Of a stretch of 6,306 nucleotides of DNA, positions 1 through 5,698 are shown one piece after another. The notes below the pieces were generated by a model. The model was not told where the DNA came from and did no database searches. It saw only the letters and a list, made by a program, of their open reading frames with translations. The first letter of the stretch is position 1, and each line of letters opens with the position of its first letter. This stretch comes from AP-15 sp035252905 (GTDB lineage: Bacteria; Pseudomonadota; Alphaproteobacteria; ATCC43930; CGMCC-115725), in contig DATFCQ010000181.1 of the NCBI GenBank assembly GCA_035252905.1, forward strand, positions 1-6,306, given 5' to 3'. A program made the translations under genes and the position numbers.

Positions 1-79
1 TCACCCCGTAGCGACAGTACCAGCGCACCCCCCAGAGCACGATCGCGCCCTCGAAGTGGCGTCCTTTGAAGTCTGACAC
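1..79 (-). CDS. IS6-family transposase, N-terminal fragment (cut by window edge)
   Basis: The first 26 codons are visible and read VSDFKGRHFEGAIVLWGVRW then YCRYGV. This matches the very conserved start of IS6-family DDE transposases (SDFKGRHF…G…LW.VRWYCRYGISYRDLEEM). The start is GTG at 79: an in-frame stop at 83-85 leaves no other choice, and GGGAGGG (plus-strand 87-93) lies 7 nt upstream as a Shine-Dalgarno sequence. Known of the family: the full protein is about 230-240 residues with an N-terminal helix-turn-helix and a DDE catalytic domain, which lie outside this window, so whether the gene is intact cannot be judged. The gene reads away from the transporter. Confidence 0.9.
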   Translation of the reverse strand, partial: MSDFKGRHFEGAIVLWGVRWYCRYGV

Positions 80-140
80 GGCTCAACCCTCCCGCCCGGA
101 CCTCATCCCGCCAGACCGCGGCAGGGTTTGCAACAGAGCC
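1..140 (-). mobile_element. IS6-family insertion sequence, right-hand end (partial)
   Basis: Seen: read on the minus strand, the block starts at 140 with GGCTCTGTTGCAAACC, the classic terminal inverted repeat of the IS6/IS26/IS6100 group. About 60 bp further in, a transposase gene starts and runs off the window edge. Known: IS6 elements are about 0.8 kb with one DDE transposase, make cointegrates by replicative transposition, and usually leave 8-bp target duplications. The candidate 8-bp duplication would be 141-148 (GCTGATCG), but its partner lies outside the window. The element sits 37 bp past the stop codon of the transporter gene, so it did not disrupt that gene. Confidence 0.9.
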
Positions 141-177
141 GCTGATCGTCCCCTCGGACGCCGGGCCGTGATCCGAG
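141..177 (-). terminator. Possible weak hairpin terminator after the transporter gene
   Basis: The 37 bp between the transporter stop and the IS6 end contain a 6-bp inverted repeat, CTCGGA at 153-158 and TCCGAG at 172-177, with a 13-nt GC-rich loop. It starts right after the TAG stop on the minus strand. There is no T tract, so it is not a standard intrinsic terminator and could be chance. If the original terminator was longer, the IS6 insertion at 140/141 removed it. Confidence 0.2.
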
Positions 178-1476
178 CTATCCGACCGAGGCTCTCCCGG
201 CCGGCGCAGTGCTGTGTTCGAGTGCGGGATTGTGGCCGAGAGCAAGGACCAGGACGAAGGAGACAAACGGCATCGCGGCGACCGCCAGCAGCCCGGCGCT
301 GAAGCTGCCGGTGGTGTCCTTCAGGTAACCCATCAGATAGGGCGCGGCAAAGCCAGCAAGATTGCCGATCGAATTGATCAGGGCAATGCCGCCCGCCGCC
401 GCCGTGCCGCTCAGAAACGCGGTCGGCAGGGTCCAGAACAGCGGCGCAACGGCAAACATGCCGATCGCGCAGACGCACAGCAGGCCCATTTTTTGTACCG
501 GGTCCGGGAACCACGTCGACAACGCGAGGCCGATAGTAGTCACCAGAAAAGCCAGCGCGGTGTTCCATTTGCGCTCGTGCATGCGGTCCGAAAGCAGCGG
601 CCACAGCACCATCGAGACGGCACCGACGACATAGGGGACCGCGGTGATCAGGCCGGTCTGGAGGTTGGTGACGCCGAACCCCTTAACGATCGTTGGCAGC
701 CAGAAACCGAGGGCGTAATTGGCGGCGGCATTGCCAAAATAGACGAGGCCGAGGAGCAGCACCCGCGGATGCTTCAACGCCTGCCATAGACTGTGTTTCG
801 CGTGCGCCTCGCGGACCATCCGCTCGCGGTGCAGACGGTCGGCCAGCCAAGTCCGTTCGTCGGCATCGAGCCAGTCGGCCTGCGCCGGACCGTCGGTCAG
901 ATAAAACATCACGACAAGGCCCAGCAACACCGTCGGCACTCCCTCGCAGATGAACAGCCACTGCCAGCCCCGGAGCCCCCAGGCCCCGTCCAGGCCGAGG
1001 ATCAGCCCGGACAACGGAGCGCCGATGATCGTCGAGATCGGGATGGCGGCCATGAAGCGGCCGACCATGCGGGCGCGGTAGGCCGCCGGAAACCAGTAGG
1101 TCAGGAACAGGATGATCCCCGGGAAAAAGCCGGCCTCGGCGGCGCCCAGCAGGAAGCGCACGAGCAGGAAGCTCCACCCATTGCGGACCAGCGCCATGCC
1201 GGCCGACAGCGCCCCCCAGGTCAGCATGATGCGGGCGATCCACAGCCTCGCGCCAAACCGCTCCAGCGCCAGGTTGCTCGGCACCTCGAACAGGAAATAG
1301 CCAAAAAAGAAGATACCCGCGCCCCACCCGAAGACGGTCGCGGTGAAACCGAGATCATTGTTCATCGTCAGCGCCGCGAACCCGACATTGACACGGTCGA
1401 GATAGCAGACGAAATAGCACAGCGCGACGAAAGGAACGATTCGCCAGCTCACCTTACGGACCACACGCGCTTCCAT
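178..1476 (-). CDS. MFS transporter, anion:cation symporter (ACS) type
   Basis: A 432-residue inner-membrane protein, the usual length for a 12-helix major facilitator transporter. After a short basic N-terminus (MEARVVRKVSWRIVP), helix 1 spans about 13-37 and contains YLDRVNVGFA (25-34), a hallmark of the ACS family (tartrate, phthalate, galactonate and hydroxyphenylacetate permeases). Further hydrophobic segments follow, with a charged central cytoplasmic loop at about 196-235, then the second six helices from about 237 to 414. Family members take up organic acid anions with protons or cations; the substrate cannot be told from sequence. The ATG at 1476 is preceded by AGGAG 7 nt upstream. 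No catabolic partner gene is in the window: IS6 lies downstream and an IS66 fragment upstream, so the gene has been cut off from its former neighbours or moved with the island. The reading frame is intact. Confidence 0.9.
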   Translation of the reverse strand: MEARVVRKVSWRIVPFVALCYFVCYLDRVNVGFAALTMNNDLGFTATVFGWGAGIFFFGYFLFEVPSNLALERFGARLWIARIMLTWGALSAGMALVRNGWSFLLVRFLLGAAEAGFFPGIILFLTYWFPAAYRARMVGRFMAAIPISTIIGAPLSGLILGLDGAWGLRGWQWLFICEGVPTVLLGLVVMFYLTDGPAQADWLDADERTWLADRLHRERMVREAHAKHSLWQALKHPRVLLLGLVYFGNAAANYALGFWLPTIVKGFGVTNLQTGLITAVPYVVGAVSMVLWPLLSDRMHERKWNTALAFLVTTIGLALSTWFPDPVQKMGLLCVCAIGMFAVAPLFWTLPTAFLSGTAAAGGIALINSIGNLAGFAAPYLMGYLKDTTGSFSAGLLAVAAMPFVSFVLVLALGHNPALEHSTAPAGRASVG

Positions 1477-1495
1477 GGCACTTCTCCTCGCCCAT
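1454..1495 (-). CDS. Possible 13-codon upstream ORF overlapping the transporter start
   Basis: On the minus strand an ATG at 1495 opens a frame MGEEKCHGSACGP that ends with TAA at 1454-1456, inside the transporter coding region and in a different frame. AAGGAG lies about 4 nt upstream of the ATG, within and next to a hairpin (1496-1518). The frame passes through the transporter's own Shine-Dalgarno sequence. It could be a leader peptide or just chance; ORFs this short are common. The peptide resembles nothing I recognise. Confidence 0.15.
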   Translation of the reverse strand: MGEEKCHGSACGP

Positions 1496-1518
1496 GCCGC
1501 TCCTTCTTTGTGAGCGGC
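1496..1518. promoter_or_regulatory. Hairpin in the 5' leader of the transporter gene
   Basis: Perfect 7-bp inverted repeat GCCGCTC (1496-1502) / GAGCGGC (1512-1518) with a 9-nt loop, located 20-42 nt upstream of the transporter ATG. On the plus strand it is followed by CTTTT, so it could act as a weak terminator for plus-strand reads, though no gene ends there. On the minus strand it lies in the mRNA leader just before the transporter ribosome binding site and could affect translation. No function is shown. Confidence 0.3.
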
Positions 1519-1630
1519 CTTTTGGCGAACGTTCCGGCGCGACCAACCCCTCCAAGTATGGCGGAGGGTCGGTGATCAATCCGGCTTCAGCGGCGGCAAC
1601 AGGTCGGCGGGATCGAGGCCCGGATTGATC
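1519..1630. other. Non-coding stretch between the transporter and IS66, with an 11-bp inverted repeat
   Basis: No convincing gene or promoter is seen here. GATCAATCCGG (1574-1584) and CCGGATTGATC (1620-1630) form a perfect 11-bp inverted repeat with a 35-nt spacer that ends exactly where the IS66 part is thought to begin. The 8-bp palindrome GAACGTTC lies at about 1527-1534. The stretch may contain the promoter of the transporter gene, but no -35/-10 pair stands out. Confidence 0.35.
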
Positions 1631-1691
1631 GTAACCCTCCCCGAGGGCCGCCTACCGCTGAGCCGCGCAATCCGGCGTAATCGCGCGCAGG

Positions 1692-1711
1692 TGCAAACAC
1701 CGGTGTTTGCA
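1692..1711. promoter_or_regulatory. 20-bp perfect palindrome upstream of left tnpA (possible operator or transposase site)
   Basis: TGCAAACACCGGTGTTTGCA is perfectly self-complementary and ends 20 nt before the tnpA ATG; a third half-site, TGCAAG, follows at 1716-1721. The right IS66 copy has the equivalent dyad at 6070-6089. The two differ by a paired change (A-T to G-C at positions 6 and 15), which suggests that the symmetry itself is kept. It could be a binding site for a repressor or for a transposition protein, or an RNA hairpin that limits read-through from flanking genes. Confidence 0.55.
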
Positions 1712-1731
1712 TCGATGCAAGAGACGGTGCG

Positions 1732-2073
1732 ATGGCTCAGGTTCAGGTGATTCCCGGCGTCGCGCGGCGGCGCCGCTGGAGCCAAGATCAGAAGCGGGAG
1801 ATCGTGGCGGCGGCGTTCGCCCCGGGTGCGAGCGTCGCCGCGGTGGCGCGCCAGGCGGATTTGTGCCCCGGCCAGATCTATCGCTGGCGGCGGGCTCTGA
1901 CCGCCACCGCTCCGGGCTTCGCCCAAGTTGTCGTGGCGGCGCCGGAGCCAGTCCCCGCCGAGGCCGTGCGGCCGGCGATCGAAGTGGCGTTTGGCGACAC
2001 GGCGCGGGTTCGCATTCCCGGGTCGATGCCGCCGGACTTGGCCGCGGCGGTGCTGCGGGCGCTGCGGCGATGA
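1732..2073 (+). CDS. tnpA: IS66-family accessory protein TnpA (left copy)
   Basis: A 113-residue protein of normal length for IS66 TnpA (also called OrfA or TnpR-like). Residues about 13-54 form an HTH_Tnp_1-type helix-turn-helix (RRRWSQDQKREIVAAAF … VAAVARQADLCPGQIYRWRR), the part shared with IS3/IS911 OrfA proteins. A Pro/Ala-rich linker follows, then the conserved IS66 tail ARVRIPGSMPPDLAAAVLRA (91-110). The protein is thought to bind DNA and is needed with TnpB for transposition by TnpC; its exact role is not settled. The ATG at 1732 has a modest AAGAGACGG upstream. Its stop overlaps the tnpB start by 4 nt (ATGA, 2070-2073), the usual IS66 coupling. The gene looks intact, but its partner tnpB is cut short and tnpC is missing. 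Confidence 0.9.
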   Translation: MAQVQVIPGVARRRRWSQDQKREIVAAAFAPGASVAAVARQADLCPGQIYRWRRALTATAPGFAQVVVAAPEPVPAEAVRPAIEVAFGDTARVRIPGSMPPDLAAAVLRALRR

Positions 2074-2402
2074 TCCCGGTTCCCGCGGGGGTGCGGGTGT
2101 GGATCGCCACCGGCCACACCGACATGCGGCGCGGCATGAACAGTCTGGCGCTGCAGGTCCAGGAAGGACTGAAGCGCGATCCGCATCTATGTGTCGGGCG
2201 AGAATATGTGGCGGTCCGGTTGCGCGGCGTGCCGTTCGGCGGCAATGCCGACCTTCGCCGCCACATAATGTTCAGAGGCTTTCGAGCAGCTGCAACAGCG
2301 TATCCTTGGGTTGGAAACGCGCTGGACGCTTGCCCGAGACACCCGCCATGTCCAGTCCGCGGCGCATCATCTCGACATCCGCGGCGGCGTAGCGATGCGT
2401 AG
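2070..2402 (+). pseudogene. tnpB: Truncated IS66 tnpB fused in frame to the trio element end (left)
   Basis: Codons 1-39 (MIPVPAGVRVWIATGHTDMR … KRDPH) are unmistakable IS66 TnpB (IS66_Orf2), normally about 115 residues. After RDPH, at 2186, similarity stops: the family sequence AGDLYVFRGRRGD…LLWWDG is replaced by residues coded by the trio's terminal repeat (LCVGREYVAVRLRGVPFGG…). The frame stays open to 2402, running antisense over the 3' end of the third recombinase gene. The fusion is 110 residues. The lost part holds most of the conserved TnpB core, so the product is almost surely non-functional. Confidence 0.85.
2187..2269 (+). repeat. Left terminal inverted repeat of the trio element
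   Basis: 83 bp, matching the reverse complement of 5503-5585 at all positions but one (G at 2218 against A in the other copy). It carries an inverted pair of 12-bp arms, AATATGTGGCGG (2203-2214) and CCGCCACATAAT (2258-2269), and a weaker direct copy, CTATGTGTCGG, at its outer tip (2187-2197). A 5-bp stem TCGGC/GCCGA (2236-2240, 2247-2251) lies between the arms. The arms are likely recombinase binding sites (inference). Confidence 0.9.
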
Positions 2403-3279
2403 TTGCGACTTGCGAATGCCCCAACCAGGCCTGGATGGTGAGAAGATCCACCCCGGACTGCAACAATGTCATCGCGAGCGAGTGTCGAAGGACATGAGGC
2501 GAGATCGATTTGCACGCCAGCTCCGGCGTGGTCGCCGTGGCCGCGGCGACGGCCCGCCGAACGATGTGCGTCGCGCCGAAACGCGTGAGACGTGTCCCCT
2601 GCGTGCCGACAAACAGCGGGCGTGCCTCGTGGTGATCAACCGCACGCTCGCGCATCAAGGCCTTCAACGCTTTGACGAGGTCGCCCGGGATCGGCACGAT
2701 ACGCTCCTTGCGGCCCCTGCCGCGCAGGAGAACCTGCGCTCGCGGGCGATCCAATTGAAGATCGCAGGCATTGACGCCGAGCGCCTCGGAAATGCGTGCG
2801 CCAGTGCGTGCCAGGAACAGCAGCAACGTTCGATCGCGGCGGCCGCGCGGCGTTTGCTGGTCCGGCGCGTCGATCAGAACGTCAAGTTCGTTCCGCGACA
2901 GATGATGCGTGATCTCGGTATTCGCTTTTTTCATCGGGATGGCAAGGATGCGCTGTGCGACGCCGAGCGCGGCAGGGTCGTTCGCGGCCACATGGTGAAA
3001 GAATGACCGGATCGCCGTCAGGCGTGCATTGCGTGTCTGGATCGCGTTCTTCCGCTTTTGCTCGAGCGCGCCCAGAAAAGCGAGAATGAGATCCCGGTCG
3101 ATATCCTCGACAGCCAATGAACAGGGCTTGCGCCCGGTGCGTTCGGTGGCGAAGAGGATCAGCATGCGCAAGGCGTCGCGGTAGCTGGCGATCGTCGCGG
3201 GGCTTGCATTCCTTTGCTGGGTCAGTCGGTTGCGGAAGAAGGACTCGAGCAGCGTCGCGAGCGAGGGATGAGCGCTCAT
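2272..3279 (-). CDS. ritC: Tyrosine recombinase, third of the trio (RitC type)
   Basis: A 335-residue XerC/XerD-like site-specific recombinase. N-terminal SAM-like core-binding domain at about 5-115 (LESFFRNRLT…SPATIASYRDALRMLILFA), catalytic domain at about 125-305. Full catalytic set: R162 (TGARISEAL), K191 (GRGRKERIVPI), H262 and R265 (PHVLRHSLAM), H288 (WLGHS) and nucleophile Y297 (TTHRYAAAD). A C-terminal tail of about 35 residues follows. It would cut and rejoin DNA through a 3'-phosphotyrosine link at the element ends. Its ATG overlaps the stop of the preceding gene (TCAT at 3276-3279), so translation is probably coupled. Its TGA stop lies at 2272, almost touching the left terminal repeat. 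It is the most Xer-like of the three. Confidence 0.93.
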   Translation of the reverse strand: MSAHPSLATLLESFFRNRLTQQRNASPATIASYRDALRMLILFATERTGRKPCSLAVEDIDRDLILAFLGALEQKRKNAIQTRNARLTAIRSFFHHVAANDPAALGVAQRILAIPMKKANTEITHHLSRNELDVLIDAPDQQTPRGRRDRTLLLFLARTGARISEALGVNACDLQLDRPRAQVLLRGRGRKERIVPIPGDLVKALKALMRERAVDHHEARPLFVGTQGTRLTRFGATHIVRRAVAAATATTPELACKSISPHVLRHSLAMTLLQSGVDLLTIQAWLGHSQVATTHRYAAADVEMMRRGLDMAGVSGKRPARFQPKDTLLQLLESL

Positions 3280-4208
3280 GAGACGCCCCCATCGGCGAAT
3301 GCGCGGTCGGCCGCCATGCCCAGCAGTTCCGCCGTACCCGTCACGTAATAGGCCGTGTCGGTGTAATGGGCGTGACCGAGATAGGTTGCCAACACGGGCA
3401 ACAGCGCTTGCACGTCGGCCTTCTCCCGATGCCAGGCGGCCAGACGTGTAACGGCGAAACGGTGTCGCAGATCATGGGGTCTCAGGGGCTTGTCGCTGCC
3501 GAGCCCGGCCAGTTTGCAGGCCGCACCGAACGCCACGGAAAGCCCGGTCGGCGACAGCCGGTTGCCGCGCGAGCTGAGAAAAAATGCGCCATCCTTCGGC
3601 ACCGGGAATGCCCTATCGCGATGCCGCGCGTAAGCCCGTAAGGCCGCCAGCGTCGTGATGTGGACCGGGACCAGGCGATCCTTGCGGAACTTGGTCTTCC
3701 GGATGTGCAGGACGCCGTTGGCGAGATCGACATCGGCGCGATCGAGGCGGAGCGCTTCGCCGGAGCGCAGTCCCGTGCTCGCCAGCAATCCGACCAGCAT
3801 CGTCAACGTCGATCCCCGCTGGGGATAGCGCGGCGAAACGCAGCGGCACGCCGAAAGGAGCAATCCGAGTTCCGCATCGCTCAAGATGCGCGGTGGTGGA
3901 ATGGCGCGGGATCTGGGGAGCGCACGAGGATCGAGCGCCTCGGTCCGCGCGTCGTAGATGGCGAGATACTCGCAAAAGCGGCGGAGGATCCCATGATGGA
4001 TGGCGCGACCGTTGGCCGTCCCTTCCCGTGAAAAGAGGAAGTTGAGCACCATCTCCCGCGTGAGGGGGCCGGCAAGCTGCTCGGCCTCCACATAGCGCAC
4101 CAACGCCCGCAATATCGCGGCCTGCTTGCGGAACGCGTATCCGAGCGCGCGACGCAGCGTGATGTAGCCTTCGACCTTGTCGGCCAATGTCCTGGCGAAG
4201 GCGCTCAT
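3276..4208 (-). CDS. ritB: Tyrosine recombinase, second of the trio (RitB type)
   Basis: A 310-residue phage-integrase-family recombinase. N-terminal core-binding region at about 8-95 (LADKVEGYITLRRALGY…), catalytic domain at about 108-295. Catalytic residues seen: R148 (STGLRSGEAL), K173 (RKTKFRKDRLVPV), H245 and R248 (RPHDLRHRFAV), H279 (YLGHAH) and Y288 (TDTAYYVTG; chosen over Y287 because it keeps the His-to-Tyr spacing of 9 seen in the other two proteins). The opening segment with LRRALGY is typical of middle recombinases in such trios. Both gene borders overlap their neighbours by 4 nt (ATGA), which points to one mRNA and coupled translation at matched amounts, as expected if the three proteins work as a complex (inference). 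Confidence 0.93.
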   Translation of the reverse strand: MSAFARTLADKVEGYITLRRALGYAFRKQAAILRALVRYVEAEQLAGPLTREMVLNFLFSREGTANGRAIHHGILRRFCEYLAIYDARTEALDPRALPRSRAIPPPRILSDAELGLLLSACRCVSPRYPQRGSTLTMLVGLLASTGLRSGEALRLDRADVDLANGVLHIRKTKFRKDRLVPVHITTLAALRAYARHRDRAFPVPKDGAFFLSSRGNRLSPTGLSVAFGAACKLAGLGSDKPLRPHDLRHRFAVTRLAAWHREKADVQALLPVLATYLGHAHYTDTAYYVTGTAELLGMAADRAFADGGVS

Positions 4209-5437
4209 GACGCGCCTCCCGGCAACGGGAGAGCGACATCGGTGAGCTGCGGCAACGCCACCTTCACATAGATGGCGGTGGTATAGATGCTGCGATGGCC
4301 CAAGAGATCCGCGACCTCGTTGATCGGACGATGTTGCCTGACGAGCTGCGTTGCCAGGCTGTGGCGCACCAGATGGGCACCGGCAACGCGGGACAGCGCG
4401 ATCCCGCCTCGCTCCAATCGCGAGCGCACGATCCGCGATATCGGCGAACTGGACCGGAACGGACCCACCGGCGGCACATGAGACAAGAAAACCCGCTGAC
4501 TCTCGATCCTGGGCCTGGTATGCAATACGTACTCGGCGAGCGCGTCGCCCGCTTCCTGCAAAAGCGGCACGACCCGGTCGCGCCTCGTCTTGGTCCGGCG
4601 CACGAGCACTTCGGCAGCGCGCCAGTGAATATCTTGCAGTTCAAGCGATCGCAGTTCCTTGTTGCGCAACCCTGTAGTGGCAAGCAGGAGCAGGAGAGCG
4701 CGGTCACGCACGCCCGACGGTGTCGCCACGTCGATCGCGTCGATCACGCGTCTGACATCTTCCCAGGGGAGCCGCGACGGCAGGTGCGCCAGCCACCAGC
4801 AGGGGGTCCGAGGAACAAATCGCGCAAGATCCTGGCTGTTACGGTCGGACCACCGCAGAAACCGCAGAAATGTGCGAATATGCGAGGTGATCGCGGACCG
4901 CGTGTGATCATTGCGCGATCGCGACAGAAGATGAGCGACGAGGGCGAGCACATGCTCGCCCGTCATCGCGGCAAGAGGCTGATCCGGAACTTGGTCATGA
5001 TACCAGACGAGGATCCGGCGGGCGGCCAGAAGCAGCCCCTCGCAAGTCTTGGCCTCCAAGCCCCGCACCTCGCGCAGATGATCCAGATAGCTGGTCAGAA
5101 ATGGCTCATGGGGATCCGCAATCGCACGACACGGGACGGAAAACCGCTCGGGCGCGACCCGGCGTGCGTGCGCGATTGCCGTTCGGGCGGCGATACGGGG
5201 CGTTGTCGTCGGCAGACTATGCACAAACCGATCGATGACACTCTGATCGATCGTTGCCGTCCGGGCATGGCGAGCCGCGAAAACGCTGAACCTGGCCAGC
5301 CGACTGAGATAGACCTTGGCCGAAGCACGCTTGTACCCGACCTCACAGAAATGCGCGGCAATGCGGTCCATCTCGCCGCCGAGCGCCCCACTGCGAAGGC
5401 GCCGGAGCACCCCCGGATACTTAAAATACAGCTCCAA
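4205..5437 (-). CDS. ritA: Tyrosine recombinase, first of the trio (RitA type)
   Basis: A 410-residue recombinase, longer than its partners because of an extra N-terminal segment of about 105 residues before the core-binding domain (about 110-205, EPFLTSYLDHLREVRGLEAK…). Catalytic domain at about 222-400 with R258 (TTGLRNKELRSL), K283 (RRTKTRRDRVVPL), H355 and R358 (AHLVRHSLATQL), H381 (LLGHRS) and Y390 (TTAIYVKV). The start is TTG at 5437, chosen because GGGGAGAG lies 7 nt upstream; the first in-frame ATG is codon 23. The start overlaps the end of the tnpB-repeat fusion frame (stop at 5421-5423), so read-through transcription and coupling from the right IS66 are possible. A CATAAT-like -10 at the inner edge of the right terminal repeat is a weak alternative promoter. 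The stop overlaps the next start by 4 nt. Confidence 0.92.
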   Translation of the reverse strand: MELYFKYPGVLRRLRSGALGGEMDRIAAHFCEVGYKRASAKVYLSRLARFSVFAARHARTATIDQSVIDRFVHSLPTTTPRIAARTAIAHARRVAPERFSVPCRAIADPHEPFLTSYLDHLREVRGLEAKTCEGLLLAARRILVWYHDQVPDQPLAAMTGEHVLALVAHLLSRSRNDHTRSAITSHIRTFLRFLRWSDRNSQDLARFVPRTPCWWLAHLPSRLPWEDVRRVIDAIDVATPSGVRDRALLLLLATTGLRNKELRSLELQDIHWRAAEVLVRRTKTRRDRVVPLLQEAGDALAEYVLHTRPRIESQRVFLSHVPPVGPFRSSSPISRIVRSRLERGGIALSRVAGAHLVRHSLATQLVRQHRPINEVADLLGHRSIYTTAIYVKVALPQLTDVALPLPGGAS

Positions 5438-5444
5438 TATTGCA

Positions 5445-5452
5445 CTCTCCCC
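5445..5452 (-). promoter_or_regulatory. Ribosome binding site deciding the TTG start of the first recombinase
   Basis: GGGGAGAG on the minus strand, with 7 nt to the TTG at 5437. No in-frame ATG or GTG upstream has a comparable site, and codons upstream of the TTG belong to no conserved recombinase sequence. A TTG start would keep recombinase output low. Confidence 0.6.
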
Positions 5453-5502
5453 ATCGCGGGCATGCCAGGAACGCCCTGAGCCCGATGGAGAAGTGACGAG
5501 AT

Positions 5503-5585
5503 ATTATGTGGCGGCGAAGGTCGGCATTGCCGCCGAACGGCACGCCGCGCAACTGGACCGCCACATATTCTCGCCCGACACATAG
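5503..5585 (-). repeat. Right terminal inverted repeat of the trio element
   Basis: 83 bp, inverted copy of 2187-2269 with one mismatch (5554). Arms: ATTATGTGGCGG at 5503-5514 and CCGCCACATATT at 5558-5569, with the outer-tip copy at 5575-5585. It lies 65 bp upstream of the first recombinase start, so recombinases bound at the inner arm could also affect transcription of their own operon (inference). Confidence 0.9.
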
Positions 5586-5698
5586 ATGCGGATCGCGCCG
5601 CAGCTTCTCTTGCACCTGCAGCGCCAAGCTGTTCATGCCGCGCCGCATGTCGGTGTGACCGGTGGCGATCCACACCCGCACCTGGCTGGGGACCGGGA

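Larger units (their letters stand above)
1631..2186 (+). mobile_element. IS66-family element, left copy: 5' part only
   Basis: Contains a complete tnpA and the first 39 codons of tnpB, then stops where the trio element starts. The outer limit is approximate. It is set at GTAACC (1631), which resembles the GTAA… tip of many IS66 ends, and by GAGGGCCGCCT (1643-1653), which recurs in the right copy at 6129-6139 at exactly the same distance from tnpA (78 nt between). Known: a full IS66 element is about 2.5 kb with tnpA, tnpB and the DDE transposase tnpC. The rest of tnpB and all of tnpC are absent here, so this copy is a remnant. Confidence 0.75.
2187..5585 (-). mobile_element. Recombinase-in-trio (RIT) element, complete, 3.4 kb
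   Basis: Three adjacent tyrosine recombinase genes of different size (410, 310 and 335 codons), all on the minus strand with 4-nt overlaps, lie between 83-bp terminal inverted repeats. This is the organisation described for RIT elements in proteobacteria and other phyla. The boundary is set where the two flanks stop being merely similar IS66 tnpB genes (17 differences in 117 nt by hand alignment) and become nearly identical (1 difference in 83). The element is tightly packed: the last stop codon is 2 nt from the inner edge of the left repeat, and the first start codon is 65 nt from the right one. There are no cargo genes. A few bases of uncertainty remain at the outer ends, because the adjoining 13 nt of tnpB (GCGCGATCCGCAT) are also identical in both flanks. 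Confidence 0.88.

Noticed and set aside
214..789. Long open frames on the plus strand across the transporter gene
   Set aside because: Arg/Gln/Asp-rich shadow translations typical of the reverse strand of a GC-rich gene; the minus-strand frame encodes a clear 12-helix transporter.
1576..1630. Minus-strand peptide ending INPGLDPADLLPPLKPD, possibly the tail of a gene broken by IS66
   Set aside because: Only 17 codons, no known family, and its ends are explained by the 11-bp inverted repeat.
1652..2515. 287-codon minus-strand frame through the left IS66 fragment
   Set aside because: Pro/Arg-rich reverse-strand shadow of tnpA/tnpB that runs across the IS66-trio junction; no conserved protein would do so.
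2311..3006. 231-codon plus-strand frame opposite the third recombinase
   Set aside because: Antisense shadow of ritC; no recognisable domain.
4295..5479. 394-codon plus-strand frame opposite the first recombinase
   Set aside because: Low-complexity antisense translation with no family features, while the minus strand has a complete recombinase with all catalytic residues.
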